From Siniperca chuatsi (taxonomy: Eukaryota > Chordata > Actinopteri > Centrarchiformes > Sinipercidae): 64,000 bases of DNA. The stretch spans positions 16,144,675 through 16,208,674 of the forward strand of contig NC_058046.1 of the NCBI RefSeq assembly GCF_020085105.1, given 5' to 3'. Made by a program: the position numbers and the translations under genes. The notes under the pieces are model-generated. The model saw only the letters and a program-made list of their open reading frames with translations, was not told the origin of the DNA and made no database searches. This document shows, one piece after another, positions 48,310 to 61,700 of the stretch; the stretch's first letter is position 1, and each line of letters begins with the position of its first letter.

Positions 48310-51300
48310 CACAGATGGGCTTGGACTGGTGCCAAGCCTGAGCTTAACCCCACCCTCTGCACCACGCCTCCCTGCTTGTCATGATGTGATTCACACTGGT
48401 TTTCTCACTGGTCCTCCCTGAATTTATAATAAGTGTGATAACAGCATTTACAGACCGGATCTTAACCTTAAACCAAGTCCAGGTTTCCCTGTTCAAATCA
48501 GTGAAATCAACTGAATCGTACATTTCCCCTTTCTTTATTCTCTCTCTCTTCATTCTCTCTCTCTTTATATTTTGCAGTTAGTACATTTCTTATGCAAATG
48601 AATCACACATGGAAAAACATACCTGAAGCAGGATAGAAAGGAGAAGTGCCTGCACTGCAACATCCTGTATACACTTAATGTAGCCTCTATCCACCTTGAA
48701 TGAACATAATCCTAAACCCAAATATCCAATCTTAAAATACTCCCTTTGAAAGATGGCAAACGTCCCCAATTTGGATGTTCCACATCCTTGTGAAGACATT
48801 TTGCTCCTCATAAGAGTAGAAATAAAACACACACACACACTTAACTGTAATGCATACCTGCAGCCCTTACTTGTTAATTCCCACCCGTTCACACACACAT
48901 CTTTCTCTTTTCCCTTTCTGTCCCTTACCTCGTTCTCTCCAGCCTCTTCATTTGTCTCCCATCTGAAACTTCATCACCACATATTATACCTTCTTTGTCT
49001 GGTGTCAATAGAGGTGTGAGAACATTTCCAGTTTCAAAAGCCCACAGCCGTGCCTCTATCAGTAGGAATCAGTGTACCATTTCTTTACTCTGTTTGGAGT
49101 TCTTTTGTTTTGTTTGAGTTATGCCTATTTTTTGTGACAGTAAAGTACATTATCAACTTGGATCACCTGAACATTAAACTTCAAAACAATTTTGTGCACA
49201 TATCTGTATAGATTACTTGCTGTAGAGAATTCAAGCAGGCTTTGCACAATTTTGATTTAAAGTATATCACTGCTACCTATAAAAACTAATTGCTGAGTCA
49301 GAATAAATGTATCCCTTTTGTGAAATATTCCACTTCACAGGCATGCAGAATGTATCTCAGTGCACAGGCGAAACAGCGGTTCCAGCAAACAATAGATAAG
49401 TGACATGTTTCATCATTGAAGGACCCAGAGGCAATCTGTGTCATGTCAGTCACAGAGCCAGCGTCAACATTACATGCATATTTGAACATGCAGTGACCAG
49501 TGTTAGTCTTGTCTGACCCCCCTCTCCAGGTTGTTTTCCTACTTTCTACTCAGTGCATGCCTCAGTAGGCTTCAGTGTCCATAGATAATGATAAGCAGGT
49601 ATGGAAATGATTTTTTTGGCACTTTAAAAAAAGCATTATTTTTGTACACTTATATTGGATTGTTGTCCCTTTATCTTGTGGTGCTTATTCATGCTCAAGA
49701 CCTAAACTCTTATTTGATAAATTTGTACTAGCGTATTTCTTGTAAACATTTTAACCCAACCTTCTACACAGATATATTTACGACTGTTTTTGCACATATT
49801 TCTGTCTCATATATTGTGTCTTTCTGATTTACTTCTTCAGGCTTCCAGAAGGAATCCCATCTAGAAGGCTAGAGGAGCTGCATTTTTGGGCCACATGGTT
49901 TGAAACATCTTTTCCTGGAATAGTTTGGCTCAGAAACAGGACAGTAAATGGGAAAGAGAAAAGAATGGTGGTACCCACAAACATGCAGGGAAAGCTATAA
50001 AACCAACATGGATATCTGTTCATTTTCTACAATAACAAGTCCTAACAATTAAGCTTAGCTGTTTAATACACACTGTTTTTTTCATAAGTCCTTAGGAAAT
50101 GGCACAGATCACTGTTTTTAATGTTTGTGATTGATGACCATATGTACCATGTGTCTACCAAATGTGTTTGTCTCCAGTAGGAGTGCCAGTGTGGCAGTTG
50201 TTTTCCAGCAGGTGCTGGAGGACATGACAGGCACAGACAGGTGAAGAAAGATTGGTATCTGTCAGACAGATAGTGACAGGTTGGCATTAACTGCACACTG
50301 AAATGAAAGGTTAATACATGACTGCAGGTCAAAGAGAAATTTGCTGTCATGTCAGGTCTTGATATCACTGACTAATGCACACCAGATTGCAGGGTCATTC
50401 CCATGCTGTACTGTACCACCGAATGGATCATCTAATTGATGGATATACCTTTTTTATTTATACATTTGATGCCTCAGACTCAATATACTCTGTAACAAAT
50501 TGCCTTTTCAGTATTTTCAGTAATGAAATCTTTGAACAAATTTTCAAACCAAACTTAAATTGTATATAAACAAATTATGCATTAAAAATCTACACTACAA
50601 ACCACATTACCATCTAGCATTTTGATTTGTCCAGACTTTTTACATACATTTTTCTACCACTAGATTACATTAAGGACTATTGTGTTCAGAACATAATGTT
50701 ACGGTGAAAAGTTTTCCATCACTCTTCAACTACATTTTATACCTGCGCTAATCACAACCCTAACCTGCATCGCATATGTTATTCCCTGTTCAGTAATGGG
50801 TGGAAGCTGTTGAACTGAAATCTTAGACGAACCTTACAGAGAGTGAGAGAGAGAGATTGTCACGCAACAAGCAGTCTCAAACACCAAAAACAAAATTGAA
50901 GATTTCCTTCTGCATCCAGGTTATACAAGATTATAACACACAGGTCAATTGTATTTCCATTTCTTACTATCAAAGGACAGTTTTACTGTATATAAACGTA
51001 ACTATATATTTTCTGTCCATACAACTCTGCATTACACATTGCAGTTAACTAGGAAAGACTTGTTATTGTTGCATCACATGCCTGTTGATTGTCACTTTGG
51101 TTGTGAAAGCCCACAGCCACCTGTCTTGCACAGAAATGACAAGCACAGACAAACCGGAGAGTGTGAACTCAGCTCCAGTCTACCAAATGAAAATTCAAAA
51201 GTGCTCCAGTTTCTGGTAAATCAGAAGAGTGTAGTAATTCTCAGAGTTGCATGAAGGAGACTGAAATGCAGCTTCTAAAATGTTTTTCAGATTTGTGGTG

Positions 51301-52560
51301 TTTAAATGAAAAGTAAACTTATATTTTTTAAACTTAAGTTATAAGTACAGATTCTGATCTGTTAATATGAGTTCCAGGCTTAATGTATAGTAGGCATTAG
51401 CACACATGAAATACAGCTTACTCTGTTTATTCTTAATCTAAGAACCATGATTTTGTGCGCTGAAACCTTTTGTTTGGAACAGTTCATCCCTTCTTTTTGA
51501 TGATTATGGACCTAATGGAGATGCTAATGTCTGGTCCCTCTTCCTTAGCCTGAAATCTATGATCAGATTGACACTAGGCAAGTTAGAACCAGTTAGTGCT
51601 GCACAGCAATGCTTACATAATGTAACTGTGTATTTTACTGTATGTCTAGTGTTGTCTTTCTGCATTCATTTCAAGGGGCTATGAGAGTGAGTTATGACCT
51701 CCTGTGTAATGTTTTCATGATTAGAGATAATTATTTTACTTATGACTTAAGGCTGTGGCTGTAAGCCCCTTTCATACATTTCCTAGAAATGAGAAGCAGA
51801 AGGACAATCCCTTTCCTTGAATATTTCAAAAGCAAACTGTCAAAGGGTGTCTGAAACTAACATTTCCAGTTCACTGGCATGTCTGTGCTTGTTGATCAAC
51901 TCCCTGTACTTTGTATAACTGACAGTTCTGCTTTTTGTTTTGGAAAAAGTGTAAAGAACGTCACAGTTGCATTGCATCTCTGCATCAATGGCAATGATGA
52001 AGAACAACCACAGCAACCTTAGTGTCCTGCTTTGTTACAGTTCTTAAAATGGATACAAATATTTACACAAAACTGTAACAGAGCTGCAACCAGTTGTTAC
52101 TTTAATTATTAACCTTGTTTTCTTGATTAATCATTTGGTTTCTCATCAGAAAATGGTGAAAATGCCCATTACAATTTCCCAGATCTTAAGCTGATGGAAT
52201 AAAATTGCTTGTTTTGTCCAACCAACAGTCCAAACGTAAAGATATTCAGTTTACTACCATAAAAAAGCAGCAAATATTCACATTTGAAAAGCTGGTGCCA
52301 GTAAGTCTTTATCAGTTTTGTTTGAAAAATGACAATTATCAAAATTGTTGCTGATGAATTTTCTGTTGTTCGACTGATCAGTTAATCGACTAATCATTTC
52401 AGCTCTACTGGAACAAAACTGATTTAGAATTCACAAGCTGATTTGTAAATGTACATTAGCAGTCCCATTCAAAAAAAAAAATCTACTAATCATTTCCTCT
52501 TTACAATTTTCAAAGACTGATAGGCAGGCAAAGAAATCAAATATAAATCAAAAGAGTAGA
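48310..52560. other. spacer between aqp3 and nol6
   Basis: No gene was found. The aqp3 promoter is at its left end, with CT- and CA-rich tracts near 48538-48567 and 48829-48840. One MITE lies at 52080-52407. The ORFs here have no family resemblance. Confidence 0.5.
52080..52407. repeat. hAT-like MITE of the GAGCTGCAA...TTGCAGCTC type
   Basis: The left end AGAGCTGCAACCAGTTGTTA is mirrored by the right end ACTAATCATTTCAGCTCTA. The interior phrases TCAGAAAATGGTGAAAA, AAAGATATTCAGTTTAC and ATATTCACATTTGA occur in the same order in a very abundant fish non-autonomous element. It is non-coding. Confidence 0.75.
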
Positions 52561-52566
52561 TATGTA

Positions 52567-52572
52567 TTTATT
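52567..52572 (-). other. nol6: candidate poly(A) signal of nol6
   Basis: AATAAA on the minus strand, about 150 nt after the nol6 stop. Confidence 0.55.
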
Positions 52573-52720
52573 AGACGTGATACAGCTTCACCAAAACAAA
52601 GATGTGGCTGGTCTTTAAACAGCAAAGATGTCCAAAATTCATTCATGTTTCCATTGTTCTGTTCAAATGTTAAACTATAATGTGCCTGGTGAAAGTGGTA
52701 TGTGTGTACATCTGTCTAGT

Positions 52721-55700
52721 CTAAAATGACCATTTTTCAGTCCTGGCTTCCACTGATTTGACCAAGCCCTTTCCCATGACCCGGAAGTCCTCCATTATTG
52801 CTTCCACATTGGGAACGGTATTTGCTTCCTCCCCAGTCACCTCCACGCTCCGAGCAGACACCTGCGACGTCTGTGATGTTGGATGAAGGAAAAAGTAAAA
52901 CATCAGGTCAGAGTGGTGGATGTTGGCATGTGAGTGAAATGAGGAGGATGGAGGTGAAGGAGACACATGATACAACAAAGCAAGATGTTAGCAGTCCAAA
53001 AGGCTTTTCTCCTATATTAATGCTTTTAGATAGAGGACAAGTGACATAGGCCTTACCTTAAAGGGCATTGGGATGAAGGCCTTTGGCTTCCATAAAATTG
53101 CGATCACTGTTCCACCATAGGGATCACAAAAGAAGAGGGCTAGGTCTCCAAATGCCTCCTAAAAATAAATTTGTTTAGTTAAGTTCAGGACACAAAGTGA
53201 CAGAATCCATTTTTGTTGCAGTACTCTTGGCCAAAAGCAAAGCCTATAAATACGATATGGCATCAGTGGAATTTCTTTTTCAAAGCAAAACTATACCAAG
53301 GTGGCTTAATAACAAGTGAAGACCTGACCCTGGCTGAGAAACACTCAACATATGAGTTATGTGCACAAGGGTGTATGGGAAAGCTGAAGAACATGGACAA
53401 TATAAAGTTAACTGAAGTAGAAAAGTTCAGAGAAATGTCAACATTAATTCTAAGAAAACTACATGATAGAGATCAGACCTGGATGTTGTCGCTTTGTGAA
53501 CAATGCAAGTACAGCCTAGTTTCACTGGGTATTTCTCGTCTGTGTAATTCATTTTTATTGTCAGGAAGCTGCTGGACGTCACATAGAATATACTTCTGGC
53601 CTGAACAGCCCAACTGGAACTTACATGCGTAAATCCTGCTACACAGCTTTCCTCACATCCTGTGCCAACAAGGCGTTATTAACATCACATTTTACTTTTA
53701 ACGTCTCTAAACAGACAAGACTCACTCTGAGCTCTGCCAGGTAGAGGGACACAGGGTTGTAGTCGATGACAGGCAGGACCCCTCCAGACTGGGCCACACT
53801 TCCAGTCATGACACCCCTACTGAAGGTGACAGTGGGAGGGTCCACTGCTTGGCCGAGCAGGGGAACCTGCTTGGGGTTCAAGTGAATCAACACATCGTAG
53901 GCATCCAGAGGAGGGCGCATGACCACCTACACAAACACAGATGAGTGCATCACAAGGCTGAAATATTAAATCATAATTCAATGACAATGGAGTGGTGAGT
54001 AAATGAGAGCTTTCAAGTGCTTTTTACCAACCCTGACATCTTGTATCTGGCTGCCGTCCATCAGCTGATGTTCCAGTACCTTAAGACTCTCTGCAGCCAC
54101 CATCACCACACGCTGCAGCATCTAAAGACACGCAACAAAAATACAACATTTGATGGTTAAACACTGTAGCTTTGGAGATTCTGAAGCGTTTCCACTGAAA
54201 ATATTCTGATATCCCATATATTATTTAGACCACTATTGTGGTTTTACAGCTATTAATTAGTACCGCAATATAACCAATTTCCCATAACACATGAAATATA
54301 ACCAACAATTCCAGACACAAAAAGGCAATAACAACATGAATAACGTTGTATAGAGCAATATCCAGCAATTGTTGGAAGAGTATTTCAAGGATCCCGCCTA
54401 CTGTACTTGTTTAAACCCATCTGATGAAAAGCACACCCTTCTGTGTTTTGCAGTGCAAAGGCTCACTTACACAGGTAGTATGAGGTAATATGTCTGTAAT
54501 TATGAGCTAATATCATGAGAATTATTAAAGGAGGTAACTGAACGTGTGTTCTGAGCTAAACTGATACTGGCAAACCACACACACTCTGTTATTTAGTCTT
54601 TTTGTCTTATTTGGGATCACCTCTTCTATGGTTTAAAATTACATAAGTAGAGGACATGACAAGCTTCGACCTTTGACTTTTTTCCCCTTCTCCGTGCACC
54701 TTGGAAGTAGGTGAAGTTGTGCCAGAAACACCTACTCAACACCGCTTCATTTTAAGAATGTAAAATCACTGCTTGAAGTTGTCCCATAAATGTACTTTAC
54801 ATCACATTATCATCCTATATGTACCATTATGTGCTAATGTTTTCTGTTTTGTGCCCTTGGGCTTTTGTTAAGGTACTTTAAATAGTTAAAGTGACTTTCT
54901 TCCTACTGAAAGGTTCTCCTCAGACCCTTTCAGTATTCCTCATTAGGTCAGCGTTTTGACCTAATGATGAATACTCTTTCCTCCAAGTACAATAGTTTTT
55001 GTTTTTTGACTACTATTAGACAGATGAACCAGATTATAACCCATGATCATTCATCAGGAACATGTGCAATGTAATTCAAACCAACTTGAAATCTCTTTCT
55101 GGTTCAGTTATAAATCATGATATGTGCAAAGCTAATTAACATTTCAGAGGCCGTGGTTGTGTAGGTATTTTGTTGATGGAAAGCATCTTGAGTATTCAGA
55201 AAGAAACTCAAATATTCATTCTGTTAACTGATTCACTCCATCACAATCTGCTCCCTAGTGGTCATTCAGAGGCATTGAAACAACTACAAACACTGAACCA
55301 GGATCATTAAATCACCTCAGCTATTTGTTTTGAAACACCTTTTCAGTTTTTGGAAGTCGGTGAAGGTGGGCATGTGAATTCAACAAGAAACTGATAACTG
55401 CAACCTGAGCAAACAAAATAAGGTAAAATGGAAATCATCCTAAACATTGTGATTAGGCATGGTGAATTAAGCCCACAATGATGTCTCTGTCACGACGTCA
55501 CAGAGCACAAAGTTCCTGTACTCCGCCACCGTTATAAAGCAGGATGCTGGGAGAGGCTCAGTGTTAATGTTGGGCTTGTAGGGAGAGTGAGGTGGGTGAG
55601 CACAGGAAGCTTATCTGGGTCAGCGACGCACCATGGGAAGCTGGTGCGTGTACCTTTTCTGTACACTACTGTGTGCCGGTGGACTCTTTCCTAGCTACGG

Positions 55701-58700
55701 CCACATCCAAACAGAGGAATACAAAACTAAATATTTAACTTATTTCACTACGACAGAGGACAGCAATCAAAAGCAACTGGTGAGCTACACCTGATAGTCT
55801 AGATAGATAAGTTTTGAAGGCTGTTGATATTATTATTGATGTAAAAATTCTTCTCAGATGGAAATGCTTCAGAATGTTGTTATTATTATATTATTTGATA
55901 TTCTGGTGGTATTTAATGTTTATTAAAGTAATACATACCATTTCTGCATTTCCAGATCAGTAATTTACATGACGTTTTGGAAAGACTTCAGAACAATCAA
56001 TTTCCTGCCCTAAGAAAAAAGCATAGCTATCTGCCTGTGGTATGTAAAGCAACAACTCAGTCCATCTGGAATTCTCAATTTCTAAACTCAATCTAGAGCA
56101 ATATGTTTATTATCTTTCAAGAGAGATTTACTGCTCACTTATGAACAATAAATCATTAATCAATATCTTACTTTAATTTGGTTTCATATCTTTTCAGTGT
56201 GATCCAGGAGACCAGTGTGCACTAAGGAAAGGCTCCAGGATTGGGAAACTATGTGACTGCTCTCTGCCGAGAACATGCAACTCTTTTCTGCACCGTTGTT
56301 TGTGATTCTCTCTGTCTGTTACAAGTCTTACAAACAAAAAAAAACAAAACAAAAAAACACTATAAATAACTTAAGATTTAATTAATGGCATAGTTCTCAG
56401 GTATTCCATTTTGTCTTTTTTTTCCTCTTTACAGACCAACTGTAATATTCACTAATTTTTAAAATCTGTATTGAGTGCAAAATCTATTAAATGTGTTGTG
56501 TAAGTTGTGTACTCGTGTGTCCACTGACCTGTACACTAGGTGCTCGCTTGGTCCACATAGATAGTTTTTTGTCTTTAGGCGTAGCTATAAACATGACAGG
56601 CAGCGACTCCCTGGAGGCCATGAAGTCATTCTTGATCTCTGTGTAGTCGGCGGCTGCACGTGACAGGGAGGTGAATAACAATTAGACTTGGCGTTGAAAC
56701 AGCAATGCATACGAGCAGGATGTTAACGTATGTCGGTGTGTAAATACAAAGAGGTCAGAGGGGATTTGTTTGTGTGACACAGAGGGAAAAGGTGTGTGTG
56801 CTTGCCTGTGAGCTGGTTGTTGAGGTTTACTACCAGCGGGTTGTTCCTCCAGTCAAAGGAGGAGAGCAGATGAAGGAAACGAAGGAAGCCGACCTGAGGA
56901 GAACTGAGGAAGACAGAGAAATTCATTCACATGACCTACTGAATGAACAAAGTGAAGAAAAAAAATTCCACAAATGAGACTGATGAGATGGACAGATTAT
57001 TTAAAAAGTACAAGTGGTAGTTACCCAGGAGGAGTAAAGGGTGCAGGCTGCAGGAAAAGCGACGCCACCAGCAGGTCTGCTGTGTCCTCTGTCACGTCGT
57101 GACTGAAGAGCTGGGCCCCCAGCCAGCGTTTGGCTAGGCGACACACTGCCCCAAAACATGGGTGCTGCTGCTGGAGCCTACCAACAACAAGATGAAATGT
57201 ATAAGACAGAGCAAAATAGTGAGGAAATGGTGCACGCAGGGCAAGCTAAATAATGAAGAAACAGGAAAGAGACGAAAATAAGTTGACAGGAAGGAAGAAA
57301 AGAAAAGTGGGACAAAATTTGAAGAAAGTGAAAACACATAATCAAAAAATAACAACTGTCTAATGTTTATAACAGCAATGTGTAGGGTTGAGGACTGAGG
57401 CAACCAAAAGAAACCCTACAATCCTGCTTTCTCACACAAACACACAGTGTTACGGTTTGAATTTTACCCATGCAAAGTGCTGGTAAGTAGAGGAATGTGA
57501 ATGGTGGCCATCTCCAGAGCCTGAGCCTCCTCGTTGTCCCTTACAACCAGCATCCCCTCTGCATTCACACTCTCCCTCAGCACCTTAGGCTCACGATGGT
57601 ACGCCACCTGGATGCGGAACACCAAGCCATCCTGGATACATAAACAAAGTGTTAGAAAAACAGCATAAATAATTAGATTACAAAAAAATAAAAAATGTTT
57701 TACATTACCTTTATCGCAGTAATGTTTACAAATGAGTGTACAACATGTACAAAAACTCAAAAATATACCTTCCAGACATCCAGGTGTGTGGGGCAGGGCC
57801 TGCACGTATAATTATGGTGCTTCTTGAGTAATGCTCCCAGGCGGATGTGGAAAGCAGCTCTGATATGGCGGATGGCGAGACGGTCGTGAGGCCACTTTCC
57901 ACTGCCCTCCATGTGACAGATCACTGCAATAAGAGGGTTACCAATAAATTGATATATGAGTTTGTATAGCTAAATGTCTGTGGTTAAGTGACTGTAATTT
58001 TCCTGCTTTGAACACATAGGTTGTAACTCAGTTATTTAACAATTTAGCTTGTCATCATCACAGTGTGTAAAATCAAAATTACAGGGAACACACATGTAGC
58101 CACCCAAGGAAAAGTGAAATCGAGTGAAGTTATGTTTCAGTGAGAGTGAAAATTCATAAAACATTTTCTATGGTACACAGTGCAGAATTACTTAAGTCTA
58201 GATGTATAGTAGTTCTCAACAGATTAAACAAGAGTTAACAACTTCTTATTTAGTTGGTGGTGGATCAAACACTAACCTGTGATAGGGGTGATATAAGCAG
58301 GGCAGGGTTTGCCTTCCTTTGGCACCAATGATCTGGAAGTATTTTCTCTGTCAAAGAAGGAATAGTCCAGCTTCAGTGGAAGAGGGGGGAAGACCTGCAA
58401 GGCACAGCTGAAATGTCAGAACTGTCATGAAGCCAAAATTTCTCAATTTATAATTTATATATGTAACTGCAGCTATCAATAACTCAAAAAAAGCTCATTG
58501 AACTGGAGTTGCATTGCGGTGGTGTTTAAAATTATGCTAAATTACTTGTAACTACCACTACTTACCAATGCATTAATGAGAGCAGTTCCCTGATAAGAAA
58601 AAGAGGCTTTACCTGTGTGTATCTGAGTGCAGGGTGGGCTCCTTGCACTGCTGTGATGGAGAGAGGCAGACCTTCCAGCCGCCACAGTTTTCTACTCAGG

Positions 58701-61700
58701 TCATCATAGGACTGAACCACAAGTAAACTCTCCTCCTCTCCAGTACTAGGCACCTGAAGAGCATAATACACATCAAACACATACGTTATTTTAGAGTATA
58801 TTTATTTAGTGATGAAACAGCAACACTGACACCCACTTCTGGTAGTCTACACCATTTCTTATATGAAACAACAAGCAATAATATAAACATTACAGAAATT
58901 AAGGCAATAAAAAAAATTAATTAATTATGCTGTTGATTAAAAGGTCTATTCCAACAGGAACACAAAAAAAACACAGAAAATAAGATAAATTAGTAATAAT
59001 TATTGTAAGGTTAAACAAAGTGCAAGAATACTCACACAACATAAAAAAACAATAGTTGTTTTTAATTAATCTCGTCGACTTTATTTTGAATTTGATATAT
59101 ATTAAAAACAAATCAAATTTCAATAGCAACGATTTGGTATTTACCTCACTTCGCGTTTTGATGACGTCATCCACCATCGCCCCCACATATCGTATACAGG
59201 ACTCGGGGATATCTGCATGCCTGTTGGATAATAAATTATATTATTTTCTTTATGAAAACGAGGCTTCAACAAAATCATACCTACACTGGCCTCACTGTTA
59301 CTTTCTGTTTGGGCATATGCCGAAGTGAAACAGGTCACAAACTGTTTATTACCCCAAAGACCTATTTTTGCCATGACAGTCGGTGCTAACATTAGCTAGC
59401 TTGCTAAACTACCGTAAAAAAAATTCGGATAAGACATTTGCCAGCTGCACAAAACATGAAGCGTACGGGGAGGCGACGGAGCTCTGTGTGGGACTGCTTT
59501 GAACAAGTAGGGAACTTCGTCCGCTGCATGAAATGTGACGCTACTTTGAAGTACTGCGGCGGAGCCACCAGCTCCATGATGAACCACATGAGTAGGCATC
59601 ATCCGTCCACGACGCCGCTAGACGAAGACGAGAAACCGGTGATTTGTACAGTTCAGTGCATCGAGGAAGAGAGTGCCGCTAATTCGGACATCATGCAGGT
59701 TGCTATCATGTCTCCCAACATGAGCTTGACTAACAACCCCACCGAGCGTGACTACGGAGAGAGGAAGCGCCTGAAGCGGAGCTCTGTTTGGGACATTTTC
59801 ATCAAAGTGGACGACGAGGTACACTGCACGATGTGCGACACAAAGCTGAAATACAGGAGCAGCACCACCAGCATGATGTATCACATTAAAAACAAGCACA
59901 CGGACACTATGCCTAATGATGGTGTGTCGCTGGCAACACATACAGAGGTGACTGAACTTATCTCCAGAATGATAGAGAAGGACATGCTTCCCATCAATAT
60001 AGTTAATGGTGAGGGTTTTCGTGAGCTACTTGCATACACTGTGCATAATTATAAAATCCCATCTGCTGGCGATATTACACGCCTTATTGAAGGCCACTTC
60101 CATGAAAAGGTGGAGGAGCTTGTAGTGCAGCTGGGTAGAGTGGAGAAAGTGGCCCTCACTGCTGACTTCTGGACAGCCCTCCCATTTCAGAGGTACATTA
60201 CAGTTTTCTGTTCATTCATAACAGAAGACTGGCAGGGGAGGTCAGCTGTGCTGCAGACACACAAGCTATCATCAGACAGTCACACTACTAGAGACACTGT
60301 CACAGAGAGGCTTCTAAACACTGTGCAGACCTGGGGTATTGCTGGGAAAGTGACTGCATGTGTTCATAACAACACACAGGACATCTTGTCAGCCCATTCG
60401 TGCGCCCATGTCACCTGGGACTATGCCACTTGCTTTGCCACTACATTGCAGCTCGCAGTCAGTGATGGGCTGAGTGACGATCTAGTCCGCATCATTGTTG
60501 CTGCAGGGAAAGTAGTCAAGCACTTCAATCACAACTTGCTGGCAAGTGAGGCCTTGGAGCAGAAGCAAGTTCAGATGTGCCTGCCACAGCACAAGCTTAT
60601 CCAGTCGAAGAAAGCTAGATGGGACACGATCTGTGATATGTTTGAACGGTTGCTTGAGCAACGGTGGGCAATTAAAGCTGTGCTCTCTGATCGCACAATC
60701 ACCCACCGACAGGAAGCTCACATCCTTGAGATTGAAGATGATTACTGGCAAATAATTGAGAATTTCACACCCGTTCTGGCAACGCTGAAATGGGCGACAA
60801 CAGTCATATCTGCTGAGACAGAGGTATCCATTTCAAACATCTATCCAATCACGTTCAGCCTCATTCAGACCCACCTTGTGCCAAAAGAGAATGATGTTGA
60901 ACAAGTCTCTGAGTTCAAGCTGAAAGTTCAGAAGTCACTTAGAAATCACATGGAGGTAGGCATAAACTAATGCTGACTATCAATTTGTGCATATTGTATA
61001 TTTGGCAATGATTTTAGTAGAATAAGTGCTGACAAACAACATGGTAATAAAGATAAATAATCTGCATCCCCTTTACATAATTCTTTATCAATGTTATTTC
61101 ATTTTACTGTTCACAGATTGACTCTAATGACCTAGCCTCCAAACCAGCTCTGATTGCCTCGATGCTGGACCCTCGTCACAAACATCTCAGCTTCCTGACG
61201 CCAACGGGGAGACTGGCTGCAAAGGTTAAACTGCATGAACTGGTTTCAAAATTAGATGTGATAACTACTACTGTGGGCCCAAAGGATGAACAGCAGGAGA
61301 CCCTGGTCACACCTGATATTAGCCAGGTGGCTATGCCATCACAAATGAGAAGTGACACCAAAAACACCATGATGTTGCTCCTAGGAGACAACTACAGTTC
61401 CTCCTATGCCACGGACTCTGAAGCTCAGGTAGATTACTATTTGAGAGACATTGCTCCCTCATTGGACATAAACCCTCTTGACTGGTGGAGGGTAAATGGA
61501 CCAAGATTCCCCAAACTGGCGACTCTGGCGAGACACTATTTGTGTGTACCTGGGGTATCACTGCCATCTTTATTGTCAGAGGCTGGACAAACATATGCAA
61601 CAATGCGTACAAGACTGAGCCCAGAGCATGTTGACATGATGATCTTTGTAAACAGAAATGCATAACTTGCATTATCCTACATGATGGAGATGTACACTGA

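Noticed and set aside
53213-53632. 139-codon + strand ORF in a nol6 intron
   Set aside because: Its composition is unlike protein, there is no family resemblance, it overlaps the antisense intron and lacks a plausible promoter or splice context.
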